Origin: Macrostomum hystrix
Taxonomy: Eukaryota > Platyhelminthes > Macrostomidae
Length of the DNA: 64,000 bases
Direction: 5' to 3'
Assembly (NCBI GenBank): GCA_950097015.1
Contig: CATNEN010000008.1
Coordinates: 62,001 to 126,000 of the forward strand
This document shows positions 25,701 to 35,100 of this stretch, in pieces. The notes under the pieces were generated by a model. It had not been told where the DNA came from and searched no databases. It saw nothing but the letters and a program-made list of their open reading frames with translations. The first letter of the stretch is position 1. Each line of letters opens with the position of its first letter. Both the position numbers and the translations under genes were made by a program.

Positions 25701-28186
25701 TCAAATGTCGCAGGCCCGCCGCGCGGTATGGACCTGCTTTGGCAGCTGGACATTGTGCCCCTTCTGCTGCCCATCGTTGCCGACTGCACCAACCCGGAGA
25801 CGCTGGAGGCCGCCGCTGGCGCCCTGCAAAACTTGGCCGCCTGCGACTGGCAGCCGTCGGTGGACATCCGGGCTCACGTGCGCAAAGAGCGCGGCCTGCC
25901 GCTTCTGGTGGAACTTCTCGGCCTGGACGCCGACCGCGTGGTGCAAACTGCGGCCACAGCGTTGCGCAACCTGGCCCAGGACGAGCGAAACAAAGACCTC
26001 ATAGGTGAGTTGGCGATCCTTGGTGAGGATGGCCTATTTGATTGGGATATTGATTTTTTATTTCTAATTTAGCCACTTCAAAATGTAAACCCCTTATTCG
26101 TATTAGTTTTTTTTTTTCCTATTGCTTGTTTTCAATTTTGCTCTGTTGCTATGTCTTTAGAGAGGTGCTGGGATTTCCCTTTGATGCTCGGGGGTTTTCC
26201 CTATGATGCCATGGGATTTTTCTATTATGCTCTGGGATTTCCCTATGATGCTCCAGGATTTCCCAATGATGACCCTGGATTTCCCTATGATGCCGTTGGA
26301 TTTCCCTATGATGCTCCGGGTTTATCCTATGATGCCATGGGATCTTCCTATGATCGATGCTCCGAGATTTCCCTATGATATCCAGGATTTCCCTATGATG
26401 CCCGGGATTTCCCTATGTCATGGGATTTCCCTATGATATCGGGGATTTCCCTATGATGCCATGGGATTTCTCCATGTTGTCATGGGATTTCCCCATGATG
26501 TCAAGGAATTTTCCTATGATGGTACTGGATTTCCCTATGATGCTGGTCGAATTTCCCTATGATGCTGTGGGATTCCCCTACATGAGATTGTGAAATTTCT
26601 CACCTTTCAGATGATTTTTCTCATCTCATCATGCTTTCTAAGAAATATAAGTTTTTAGAGGGTCTTTCCAAGATGCGTCTATCTTGTTGACATGGCTGAT
26701 TGGGTAACGATTATTCACTTTTTTAATCTAAGCTATGTAACGTCTTTAACGCTAATTTTCGATCCGGATTTCGCATTTGTAGCCCAGTTGACAGACACCA
26801 AAATCCCAAAAAGAACTTTGTGTGAGCACGAAACTATTATTGAGCACGAGAACGTGCCCAGATCGAAGAGCTGAAATCAAACTAGCTGCAATTGTTTTCA
26901 CGAGTAGTTTGACTTGCTATTTTGCATGTTTGCTGAGATTTAGCATTAAATTGTTAGTTTACTTTTTAAACTATACAGCTATTTAAAATGTAGCAGCTAT
27001 ATATTTAAACTGTGCTCATCTAAAACCGCTTTCTAAGACACTTGTAACTGGCTGAGACGAGCATGGCTTACTGAATTGTATTTCGGTTATTATTATTACT
27101 ACTATAATTGCTTTTTTGTTATAATTGTTTGTAATAAAATTTGCAGGAGGGCGGGCTGCGGGCAATGGCGCATCATTTGGTGACAATAGACCTGCAGCTA
27201 GCGAGGAGGCAATTCTGCCCATTTCGCTGACTCCTGAGCACACAAGCACACAGGTGTGTACATCTGCGCTGACTTTCTCATCGTCAGGCAGTGTACACTC
27301 TCACTGTGCCTTGGAGGTTGGCCCCTCAAGGGCGTAAATTGCACGACAAGCCCCCAAGCTTTCTCTCCGCGGCTGCGCCCCAAATAAATGTGGCCTCGCC
27401 ACGGAATCGAACTCAGGGACCGTGGTGCGAGAGGCGACCGCGTTAGACCGCTCTGCAACTGTTCAGTTAAGCCAGATGTTCAGTCCGTGGACTGGGGAAG
27501 CTGTGTAATCTATTTCCCAGCTAATGCTGTTACCCATTCCCTTGGGCTAAGATTTTAAGTACCGACCTGCAAGTTGCCCACAATTACGCGCAGGCAAATA
27601 CGCGCTGGACGCCCTGACGGCTCGCCTGCCTGGCGTCGGAGCGTCGGCTTCAATCAGCGCGGAGACGTTCGCGGCCGTGATCGCCACACTGTACACTGTG
27701 TTGAAAGACAATTTCGAATTCTCGCGTCACTTCTTAGAGCTGGGCGGAATTCGCCGGCTGATGGACGCTGCCAAGGATCCAAGGCATGGCCAGAAAGTGT
27801 CGGACTTTGCCTGGACGCTGCTAACCGCACTGTGGCGCATCCGAGAACTTCAGCCGCTACTGAAGCAGGCCGGCTGGACCGAGGCGCAGTTCACTCCGCC
27901 GAAGCGAAGCTCCGGCAAGCCGGCCATGGGCGGCCCAACAATGAGCCAGAGCGGTCCTGGGGCCAGGCAGGACTCGATGCCAAAGAGTCGCATGGTTGCT
28001 AGGCAACCACAGCAGCCTCAGTCTGTTGGATTCGATAATTCGGCTTACACTCACGAGCAGCAGCAGCAGCAGCAGCAGAATCTCCCCTTGGCAAGTAGGG
28101 AGCCAACCTACGCCCTGGTGGACAGGGAGAGGAAGGCTCAACAACGAGCTCAGCTGGACGCCCCAGCTGCTGATAGCTGGGTCTAA
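12718..28186 (+). CDS. p120/delta-catenin family armadillo-repeat protein
   Basis: Nine coding exons join in frame: 12718-12740, 15233-15314, 15526-15791, 17668-18050, 18570-18836, 22544-23123, 23713-24245, 25714-26004 and 27594-28186, giving about 1005 aa. The N-terminal half (1 to about 425) is low-complexity: Gly/Tyr/Asp-rich, then Ser/Asn-rich, with polyQ runs. Armadillo repeats run from about 428 to 900. Family signatures include ELATAVMWNIS, ENCVCTVRNLVY with a downstream CFG, ETLEAAAGALQNLAA and AATALRNLAQDERNKDLIG. The C-terminus DSWV is the class PDZ ligand of the delta-catenin/ARVCF/p0071 branch. Known members bind the cadherin juxtamembrane tail, stabilise junctions and modulate Rho GTPases. 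Intron 5 holds an unrelated minus-strand GTPase gene. The donor at 24245 (ATG/GTGCGA) was chosen over 24237 because only it keeps frame into PPRGMDLLWQ. Confidence 0.94.
13640..14850. repeat. 31-bp array in catenin intron 1
   Basis: About 39 copies of a 31-bp unit with the core atcctcacactgggaat. Variants (cctcaatctgtgaatcc) recur in blocks. Confidence 0.96.
15233..15791 (+). CDS. Catenin coding exons 2 and 3
   Basis: Exon 2 (15233-15314; acceptor cttacttcag, donor CAG/GTTGGT) encodes YQYRDGNG, a Gln run and KTVYQ. Exon 3 (15526-15791; acceptor ctcccgcag) encodes YTTKSYTLESEPVE and then a Gly-Tyr-Asp-Asn-rich stretch. Neither exon contains a long ATG-initiated plus-strand frame. They were found from splice sites and phase. 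An antisense frame across exon 3 is a shadow. Confidence 0.75.
15842..16610. other. Non-coding part of catenin intron 3
   Basis: Unique intronic sequence between exon 3 and the 24-bp array. No exon or RNA gene recognised. Confidence 0.5.
16615..17640. repeat. 24-bp array in catenin intron 3
   Basis: Two sub-families of a 24-bp unit: agtaatgactacaatgacat to about 17230, then aattatgactacaatgaccc. The array ends about 25 bases before the acceptor of exon 4. Because 24 is a multiple of three, frames are open on both strands, but none is a gene. Confidence 0.96.
18058..18482. repeat. 35-bp array in catenin intron 4
   Basis: About 12 copies of a 35-bp unit with cttcactgattggtcag. It starts within 10 bases of the exon 4 donor and fills most of intron 18051-18569. 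Confidence 0.95.
18880..19000 (+). mobile_element. SINE family B fragment
   Basis: Has a B-box-like gggagttcgattct, and downstream tgcgtcctttagcaagaca that matches the body of the SINE at 22.2 kb (tgtgtcctttagtaagaca). Truncated and diverged. Confidence 0.55.
19154..19159 (-). terminator. Candidate poly(A) signal, GTPase gene
   Basis: AATAAA on the minus strand, about 120 bases after the GTPase stop. Confidence 0.5.
19277..21240 (-). CDS. Atypical Rho-family GTPase nested in the catenin intron
   Basis: Two exons, 21240-21046 and 19972-19277, join in phase 0 for about 296 aa. Similarity to Rac/Rho is clear: KCVVVGD, GVFDN, LSIWDTTGIENYDQL, YPETDLFLVCFSL, CPGAAIILVGTKLELRD (G4, TKxxLRD) and ECSA (G5). 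The P-loop reads GDLEADKC where Rac-type enzymes have GDGAVGKT, so two glycines and the Mg-binding Thr are lost although Lys stays. The switch I Thr is Gly (NPGVFDN) and DTAGQE is DTTGIE. An insert of about 70 Ser/Thr-rich residues sits at the Rho insert region between G4 and G5. The basic tail RRRAKRKCVKS is followed by 12 further residues, so there is no terminal CAAX box. It probably does not cycle nucleotide normally. The antiparallel position lies wholly inside catenin intron 5. Confidence 0.82.
20040..21012. repeat. 14-bp array filling the GTPase intron
   Basis: About 70 copies of aactccgaattcta and its variant with gaactcta. It occupies about 970 of the 1073 bases of intron 19973-21045. 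Confidence 0.96.
21241..21634. other. Upstream region of the GTPase gene
   Basis: Unique AT-rich sequence in catenin intron 5, upstream of the minus-strand GTPase. Probable promoter by position only. Confidence 0.4.
21635..21978. repeat. 23-bp array in catenin intron 5
   Basis: About 14 copies of a unit with atatctgacaggactatctg. Confidence 0.95.
22190..22508 (+). mobile_element. tRNA-derived SINE, family B, copy 1
   Basis: The head has an A-box-like tttggttagagcgtcgg and a strong B-box ggttcgattcccg. The body contains the 14-bp palindrome CAGTCCATGGACTG (22374-22387), and the tail is attattatt. A second copy lies at 58.2-58.4 kb on the other strand. It ends about 35 bases before catenin exon 6. 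Confidence 0.85.
22618..22768 (+). repeat. Coding CAG runs (two polyQ tracts)
   Basis: Two CAG/CAA runs in catenin exon 6 encode polyQ tracts of about 13 and 16 residues just before the armadillo domain. They are likely length-polymorphic. Confidence 0.9.
23125..23660. repeat. 39-bp array in catenin intron 6
   Basis: About 14 copies of a 39-bp unit with tgattggctgcctgttctat followed by tag. It starts directly at the exon 6 donor and ends about 50 bases from the exon 7 acceptor. Confidence 0.95.
24296..25640. repeat. 17-bp array in catenin intron 7
   Basis: About 78 copies of tcgatctcaaatcccat with variants. It fills most of intron 24246-25713. Confidence 0.96.
26155..26590. repeat. About 21-bp array in catenin intron 8
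   Basis: Degenerate tandem units with ggatttccctatgatgc. Other parts of intron 26005-27593 hold SINE-derived DNA. Confidence 0.9.
26591..27084. other. Non-coding part of catenin intron 8
   Basis: Unique intronic sequence between the 21-bp array and SINE A copy 2. No exon seen. Confidence 0.5.
27085..27460 (-). mobile_element. tRNA-derived SINE, family A, copy 2
   Basis: Same element as 9489-9828 and the same orientation. The minus-strand head (agagcggtctaacgcgg) and the B-box gagttcgattccgtgg are recognisable. The ATT-rich tail is at the low-coordinate end. Confidence 0.82.
27465..27565 (-). mobile_element. SINE family B fragment
   Basis: Contains cagtccgtggactg, a one-base variant of the SINE palindrome, and cccagctaatgctgttaccc, which matches the body at 58.27 kb (cccagctaatgctggcaccc). 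Truncated. Confidence 0.6.
27594..28186 (+). CDS. Catenin terminal exon with PDZ ligand
   Basis: Starts GKYALDALTARLPG, carries the last armadillo helices (FSRHFLELGGIRRLM, AWTLLTALWRIRELQPLLKQAGW), then a basic and Gln-rich tail and DSWV-stop at 28184-28186. The tail includes a seven-Gln run. Confidence 0.93.
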
Positions 28187-28811
28187 CTCATCCTGTCGCT
28201 TTGTACTTTGTTCCTATTCATCTTCGTTTATTCGTGTGTTCATTTTCAATTCCACCTTGGCAACCTTGGCAACTAACCAGATTTCGAATCTTCGATTAAA
28301 ACGCAAATTACTACTGTTTACTATACTTTGACTATTTGCTAAGTAGTATCTAACGGATTATTGGATCCACAAGTTTTAATCACTATCAAGTGCTGGTGTG
28401 CTTCATCTATGGGCCGGGTCCCTTTTCTGTATTATTTTTTTTTCGTTTTCTGAAACTTCTCAAAGTCGCGCAAGTCAAGAACAGTTTTTTCCTGGCAATT
28501 TTATTTCAAATGGCTTTTCGCTCCTTCACATATTTTATTTTCTTTCTCGCGAGAGATCTAGTTTTTTTCGACAACAGAAACGCGGTTATAGTCATTTGTT
28601 CTCTGATATTTGTGGAGTAGATTTTTTGTTTTAGCTTCGCATATCTGGCTCATATTTCCTAATGTTTTTCACCGCTTTTAGAAACGAGCCTTTTGCAATT
28701 GAAACGTCAGTTGATATTCGAAAAGCCTTATTGATATCGTTTTTTTTAGAAAAGAATTTCTATGAAATAAAATAGCTATTTGTACTTTCGGTGATTGACA
28801 TACCTAATAAA
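28187..28811 (+). other. Probable catenin 3' UTR
   Basis: AT-rich, no gene. AATAAA hexamers at 28766-28771 and 28806-28811 give plausible 3' ends about 580-630 bases after the stop. Confidence 0.5.
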
Positions 28812-28964
28812 CAGTTGTATAGACTAAAGTTTTTGCGCAATTTTTGGTTTCTGGATTTTACTTTTAATAGGTATCACGTCTGTACCGAAACCATATCAAC
28901 AGGTCTCCTTGTAATTAAGTAAATTGCGTCACCAAGAAATGTTTACCATCTACATACATCACGA

Positions 28965-29375
28965 GAAAAATCTCTACCCCTAACTGTACATCACCCGAGA
29001 AATCTCTACCCCTAAGTGTACATCACCGGAGAAATCTCTACCCCAAGTGTACGTCACCGTAGAAATCTCTACCCCTAAGTGTACATCACCCGAGAAATCT
29101 CTACCCCTAAGTGTACATCACCGTAGAAATCTCTACCCCTAAGTGTACATCACCGTAGAAATCTCTACCCCTAAGTGTACGTCACCGTAGAAATCTCTAC
29201 CCCTAAGTGTACATCACCCCAGAAATCTTCTCTACCCCTAAGTGTACATCACCGTAGAAATCTCTACCCCAAGTGTACGTCACCGTAGAAATCTCTACCC
29301 CAAGTGTACATCACCCGAGAAATCTCTACCCCTAAGTGTACATCACCCCAGAAATCTTCTCTACCCCTGTGGACC
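28965..29375. repeat. 30-32-bp array
   Basis: About 13 copies of a unit with gaaatctctacccctaagtg and tacatcacc. Confidence 0.95.
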
Positions 29376-29950
29376 ATCTCCGCCAGAAATATCTTGCCGC
29401 ACCACTAATTCACTTCTGAGGTAAAATTGTGAAAGCCACTAATTACAGCCTACTGCTATGTGAGTGTTATGCTTAAAAGTGCAAATAAAATAGAGTGCTT
29501 CGGCACTGTGATATTTTGGCAGTTTCTGTGAGAACCTATGTTATGGCTTATCAAAAAGCTTGCGCCAAAATGTGATGCAATATGTTTTTCATGCTCTACT
29601 ATTGGAATGTTGCCTTGCAGTGTTTTAAAGAGTAACAACTTGAATTAGTCTGATTCTGTCTATATTTGTGTACCTATACTGTACGATTTTTTCCGTAAGT
29701 TACCATTCCGTTTTATTTATTTTTACAAATGCCTTTTATGTGATATGAAAATTTGATGCTATTTACTGAACTGGCAATATCTACATTACAAAATCTGTGT
29801 TTTGTAGCGGGTTTTGCAGTAACTTTTTTATTAGTCTGCTTCTTTCTTTTTAATCCTAGATGTGGAACAACATGTGATGCAAATTTTCATTTAAAATTAG
29901 CTGTTCAACTCGCTGCATTGTCCTCGACAAAACCCCTAGCCCTAATTTAC
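29376..29950. other. Non-coding spacer
   Basis: AT-rich unique sequence between two patches of the same repeat family. No gene supported. Confidence 0.5.
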
Positions 29951-29954
29951 ACCT

Positions 29955-30165
29955 AGTCACCGGCAAATCTCTACCCCAAGCGTACGGAGTTTTTCTCTTC
30001 TTGAAAAATCTCTACCCCTAGTGTACACCACTTTCTCGCAAAACCTCTACGCCCAATGTACACTACGTTCCCGACCAATCTCTACCCCTTGTGTACACCA
30101 CTTTCTCGCAAAACCTCTACCCTTAATGTACACCAGTTTCCCAAGAAATCTCTACACCACGTCTC
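29955..30165. repeat. Diverged second patch of the 30-bp repeat
   Basis: Six or so degenerate units (aaatctctaccccaagcgta, aacctctacccttaatgtac), related to the array at 28965-29375. Confidence 0.75.
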
Positions 30166-32016
30166 GCATCCCATAAAATGTGTTAAAATTGCGTCATCGA
30201 GGCAATTGGTACTTCAATTCTTATCTCTTAATAGTTTTTTTTTGCATTCATAATTTTATACAGTAGGAAATGCTAATCTTTTGTTTGTTTCGCTATGTTG
30301 TGTCTCATAATTGCGAGTATATTATGTCAAGTCTAATTTAGTTGTTTATCCCATATTCAGCACTAACATGACATGCACTGAATATTAAACAGCTTCAGTT
30401 ATTGGCGCAACTTAGTCCACCCTAGCTAGATACTATTGTGCAATTAAAAGCAAAGCAAAGTACTGTTTATTTGTGTCTTTTGCTGGTTTGTTTCTGTCTC
30501 CTATTTTCTTTATTTCACTATAAAAAATGCTTGATTGTCATATGTTTTATTTCCTCTGGAATTTATTTATTTACTCGTATCAGTGAAACTTATTGTCAGT
30601 AAGTTATGCATTCCATTTATTAAGATGCATAGCATCAGTCAGTGCAAACATTCCTGTTCTTTGAGTAATACGCGTGCGTTTAATTCAGCTATAATTTTCG
30701 TGCAAACTAAAGTTTTCTGCCTGTTTTCTTCATTTCTTGTTTGTTAAATTTTCCTCATTTTTTCCTTGATCTCTAGATAATGATCGCGTGCTTTTTGTAG
30801 CTAAGGTGTCTCTAAGAATACTAAATTGAAAAGCAAAATAAATATTATCGAAAAAATATTGACTGACGAGCTGTCAATGTGAAAAGTTAAATCCGAAAGT
30901 TTTCTGTATCCATCTTTAATAACTTTCCGTGCTATAATAACCGTCTGGGGTGTATCTTCTATGACTGGCTGTGTGTTTCAATCAAACAGTGCCGCGCCGC
31001 AAGCAAGATAAAATAATTTTCTATTTCTTCCCCCTGTTGCTCGCTTATTGGCTGGGGCAGCACAAAAGTTAGTTTTCTACCCTCTCAATTTCGCCAGTCG
31101 CATGCTGATTTGCAGTGTGCTTTTATTTGATTTTCTACCCTCCCTACTTCGCTTATCGCGCTCTCTGATTGGCTGAGTCAAACACCTCTCTTGTTTTCTC
31201 TATTGAACAAAGACAAATAAAAAATAATAATCAAAAGACAGTTTGATCACAATAAAAATTAATAGCGCAAATTACAATTTTATATTTACGAATGTGCAGT
31301 GCACTTTATTGTATAATCAAGTGACTCCTTTGCACGCACAACTATTCATGTACAAATATATTTGCTTTTCGCTTCTACAGAATTTAATCGTTGGACTAGA
31401 TGGTGGAGTGGATCTTTTAGTGTCAATTAATAGGTAGTGTGTTACATGTCGTACAGGTAATGTGTTACACGCACATTAAGTCATTAGTTAATTTATTCAT
31501 ATAGGTATTTTAATCATTAACCCATGCTCTAGAAGCAATAGATTAAAAGAGGTGTCAACATTTACAAAAACTGCTCTTTAGAAATAGCGCACCTGAACTA
31601 ACTATATTACTCACTAGGCTTCTGCTTGATAAGTAGTATCATGTGCAGTTCAAAAGCATTCAAGACCAATATCGGTGATTAAACGACAGAAGGGGAGGGT
31701 GGAGAAGCAAGAGAGCGAGGATTAGCGGTTCGGGATATGCAAATTAGTCGCCATGTACTGAGAGCAAGCAAGCAAAAAGCAACACAATCCACAGTTAAAC
31801 AAGTGGGGGATAACAGCATTGGGGACTGGTTTAACGAACTGCTTTAGGAGGAGATGGGAGATTATGCAGATTTTCAGAAGGTTAGAATCATCAATGGACA
31901 CCAACATATATTTTTATGCATATATACTCAAATAACAGGTTTGTTATGATAAACTGAAACACACAGGCTTAGCGGTTCTTTGCTATAGATGGGAGTGCTC
32001 AGTAGAGCATAGGTGC
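30166..32016. other. Intergenic, convergent 3' flanks
   Basis: AT-rich DNA between the 3' ends of the catenin (plus) and homeobox (minus) genes. The last part is the probable 3' UTR of the homeobox gene. AATAAA on the minus strand at 31492-31497 and 31315-31320 are candidate poly(A) signals. No other gene seen. Confidence 0.5.
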
Positions 32017-32115
32017 TCAGGTCTGGTACTGCAGCACGTGACTGCCGAGGCTCGGATGGCCCTGTTGGAGTGCGGTCAGCGATGACTTGTACCAATCCGC
32101 TGTGTCATGCGGCTC
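32017..32115 (-). CDS. Homeobox gene terminal exon (33 codons)
   Basis: A 99-base exon after ccaacag encodes [20 protein letters not shown], then [12 protein letters not shown] and TGA. It has no ATG start, so simple frame searches miss it. The D-[WE]-Y-x-K-S-L-x-A-L pattern and the LQYQT end resemble the C-termini of invertebrate Prop1/UNC-42 proteins as I recall them. The polypyrimidine tract is weak. Confidence 0.68.
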   Translation of the reverse strand, partial: EPHDTADWYKSSLTALQQGHPSLGSHVLQYQT

Positions 32116-35100
32116 CTGTTGGTGAATTGATTGATTGATTGATTTCTCATCCCCATTGGTTGATTGATATAAAGATGGAACTGCCAAAATCTGTGTACAG
32201 ATGTTCAGTCCATGGACTGGGTGTTTGCTTGAGTAAACTCAAAGGCTGAGATTCGAACTTCAGACCTCTCATTAAGGAGGGCGCAGCTCGAACCACTGGG
32301 CTGCCACCTCCTCCGTCAAGGCAAGCCTTCAAAAGAATTCTAGAATTCAAAAGAGACACACAGAAGAGACCCCCCAACGGCTGATCAATACGACATTTCG
32401 GCCCGGGAGAAGATCCAGGATGAGGGGATCTTGTCGAGTCTTCAAAGACGGAATTTCGGCGCAGCCTGACAGCCCCGCGGGGAGAAGGGAATAGAAGTGG
32501 CGGGGAGGGCTGGGAGGAGGACTCGGCGGGGAAGCGGCGGACCTCTCACAGAGAATGATAATTAACCGCCTCTTGTGACTTCTGTTCGCAGTTTTGCCTC
32601 AAGCTGGCGGGGGGTAAGTGAGGCGAGGCTTCGAGTTCAAGTTTATCCCCCTCCCCCCTACCTCCCCAGAATCCTGGTCGCTCCCACCCCACTCCTCGCC
32701 GCGTAATTATTGGGGCGCAGAGGCGAGCGGTAAGTCGATCCGTCCCTGCTCAGTCAATGGCCATCGCCTCTCCGCTGAAGGGTCTGGTCCATCCAGCCAT
32801 CCTTTCAGCACGAGACATCGCCGCCACCTGGCGGGAAGTTAAATTTATTCTTCCATCTTCTAACGCTTTTCTAGCTCTTTCTGGGCGTTGAAATTCTGCG
32901 GCGAAGGTTAGATAATAACTGATCGGAAATTCTAGATTGGCATCGGGGCGAAAGCGTTTTATGCTCATAGATGCGAGAATTTGCATGATGTTTAACAACT
33001 CAGTCTTGGCTAATGATGGCTAAATGGAACAGCTATTTTACTGATTCCGTTTGTGATAGAAAGTCCTGATTGAAGAAAGTTTAATTAAATATGAAAAAAA
33101 TAAAATGGCAGAAAAAATTAATGACAACTGAAGGGATCAGGATGGGCCTGAAGAGATTGGGAATAACCTGAATATTTTGAAAATGGCATGAGAAGAAGGC
33201 AGTTCTGCCCATTTCGCTGACTCCTGAGCACACGCTCACACAGGTGTGTACATCTGCCCTGACTTTCTAATCGTCAGGCAGTGTACACTCTCACTGTGCC
33301 TTGGAGGTTGGCCCTCTAGAGCGTAAATTGCACGACAAGCCCCCAAGCCTTCTCTCCGCGGCTGCGCCCCAAATGAATGTGGCCTCGCTGCAGAATCGAA
33401 CTTAGGGACCATGGTGCGAGAGGCAAACGCGTTAACCGCTCTGCCACCGTCCCCCCTGAATGGATTAGAAGGGCCTGAATGAATAGTGTGAAGTGCCTGA
33501 AAATATTTGCAAGTACCTGAAGACTTTTCAAAAGATGTTGCATAGATTTTGAAGGGCCTGAAAAAATTTTACACCGGGCCTGAAATCTTTTTAAGGGGCC
33601 TGAAAAAGTGAAGAGGGAAGAATCTGAAAAGGGAAGTACTTGAAAAGATTTTTAAGAACTTGAAGAAGTTAAAAAGGTCCTGAATAGATTAGGAAGAGCC
33701 TGAATAGATTAGGAAGAGCCTGAATAGATTAGGAAGAGCCTGAATAGATTAGGAAGGTCCTGAATAGATTAGGAAAAGCCTGAATAGATTAGGAAGAGCC
33801 TGAATAGATTAGGAAGAGCCTGAATAGATTAGGAAGAGCCTGAATAGATTAGGAAGGTCCTGAATAGATTAGGAAAAGCCTGAATAGATTAGGAAGAGCC
33901 TGAATAGATTAGGAAGAGCCTGAATAGATTAGGAAGAGCCTGAAGATTTTTGGAAGGGCCTGGAAAGATTTGGAATGTCTAGGAAAGATTTGGAATGTCT
34001 AGGAAAGATTTGGAATGTCTAGGAAAGATTTGGAATGTCTAGGAAAGATTTGGAGTGTCTAGGAAAGATTTGGAGTGTCTAGGAAAGATTTGGAATGTCT
34101 AGGAAAGATTTGGAATGTCTAGGAAAGATTTGGAATGTCTAGGAAAGATTTGGAATGTCTAGGAAAGATTTGGAATGTCTAGGAAAGATTTGGAATGTCT
34201 AGGAAAGATTTGGAATGTCTAGGAAAGATTTGGAATGTCTAGGAAAGATTTGGAATGTCTAGGAAAGATTTGGAATGTCTAGGAAAGATTTGGAATGTCT
34301 AGGAAAGATTTGGAATGTCTAGGAAAGATTTGGAATGTCTAGGAAAGATTTGGAATGTCTAGGAAAGATTTGGAATGTCTAAGAAAGATCTGGAATGTCT
34401 AGGAAAGATTTGGAATGTCTAGGAAAGATTTGGAGTGTCTAGGAAAGATTTGGAATGTCTAGGAAGGATTTGGAATGTCTAGGAAAGATTTGGAATGTCT
34501 AGGAAAGATTTGGAATGTCTAGGAAAGATTTGGAATGTCTAAGAAAGATCTGGAATGTCTAGGAAAGATTTGGAATGTCTAGGAAAGATTTGGAGTGTCT
34601 AGGAAAGATTTGGAGTGTCTAGGAAGGATTTGGAATGTCTAGGAAAGATTTGGAATGTCTAGGAAAGATTTGGAATGTCTAGGAAAGATTTGGAGTGTCT
34701 AGGAAAGATTTGGAATGTCTAGGAAAGATTTGGAATGTCTAGGAAAGATTTGGAATGTCTAGGAAAGATTTGGAATGTCTAGGAAAGATTTGGAATGTCT
34801 AGGAAAGATTTGGAATGTCTAGGAAAGATTTGGAATGTCTAGGAAAGATTTGGAATGTCTAGGAAAGATTTGGAATGTCTAGGAAAGATTTGGAATGTCT
34901 AGGAAAGATTTGGAATGTCTAGGAAAGATTTGGAATATCCAAGAAAGATCTGGAATGTCTAGGAAAGATTTGGAATGTCTAGGAAAGATTTGGAATATCC
35001 AAGAAAGATCTGGAATGTCTAGGAAAGATTTGGAATGTCTAGGAAAGATTTGGAATGTCTAGGAAAGATTTGGAATGTCTAGGAAAGATTTGGAATGTCT

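Noticed and set aside
25705-26008. Alternative plus-strand frames over catenin exon 8 (MSQARRAVW...)
   Set aside because: Only the frame starting PPRGMDLLWQ has armadillo repeats and joins neighbouring exons in phase.
32594-32736. Plus-strand micro-exon-like motifs (ttctgttcgcag followed by GTAAGT sites)
   Set aside because: No frame or partner exons on this strand. The segment is an intron of the minus-strand homeobox gene.
32750-32998. Minus-strand 82-codon frame in the GC-rich intron segment
   Set aside because: No recognisable domain and no supporting splice context. The homeobox exons join in frame without it.
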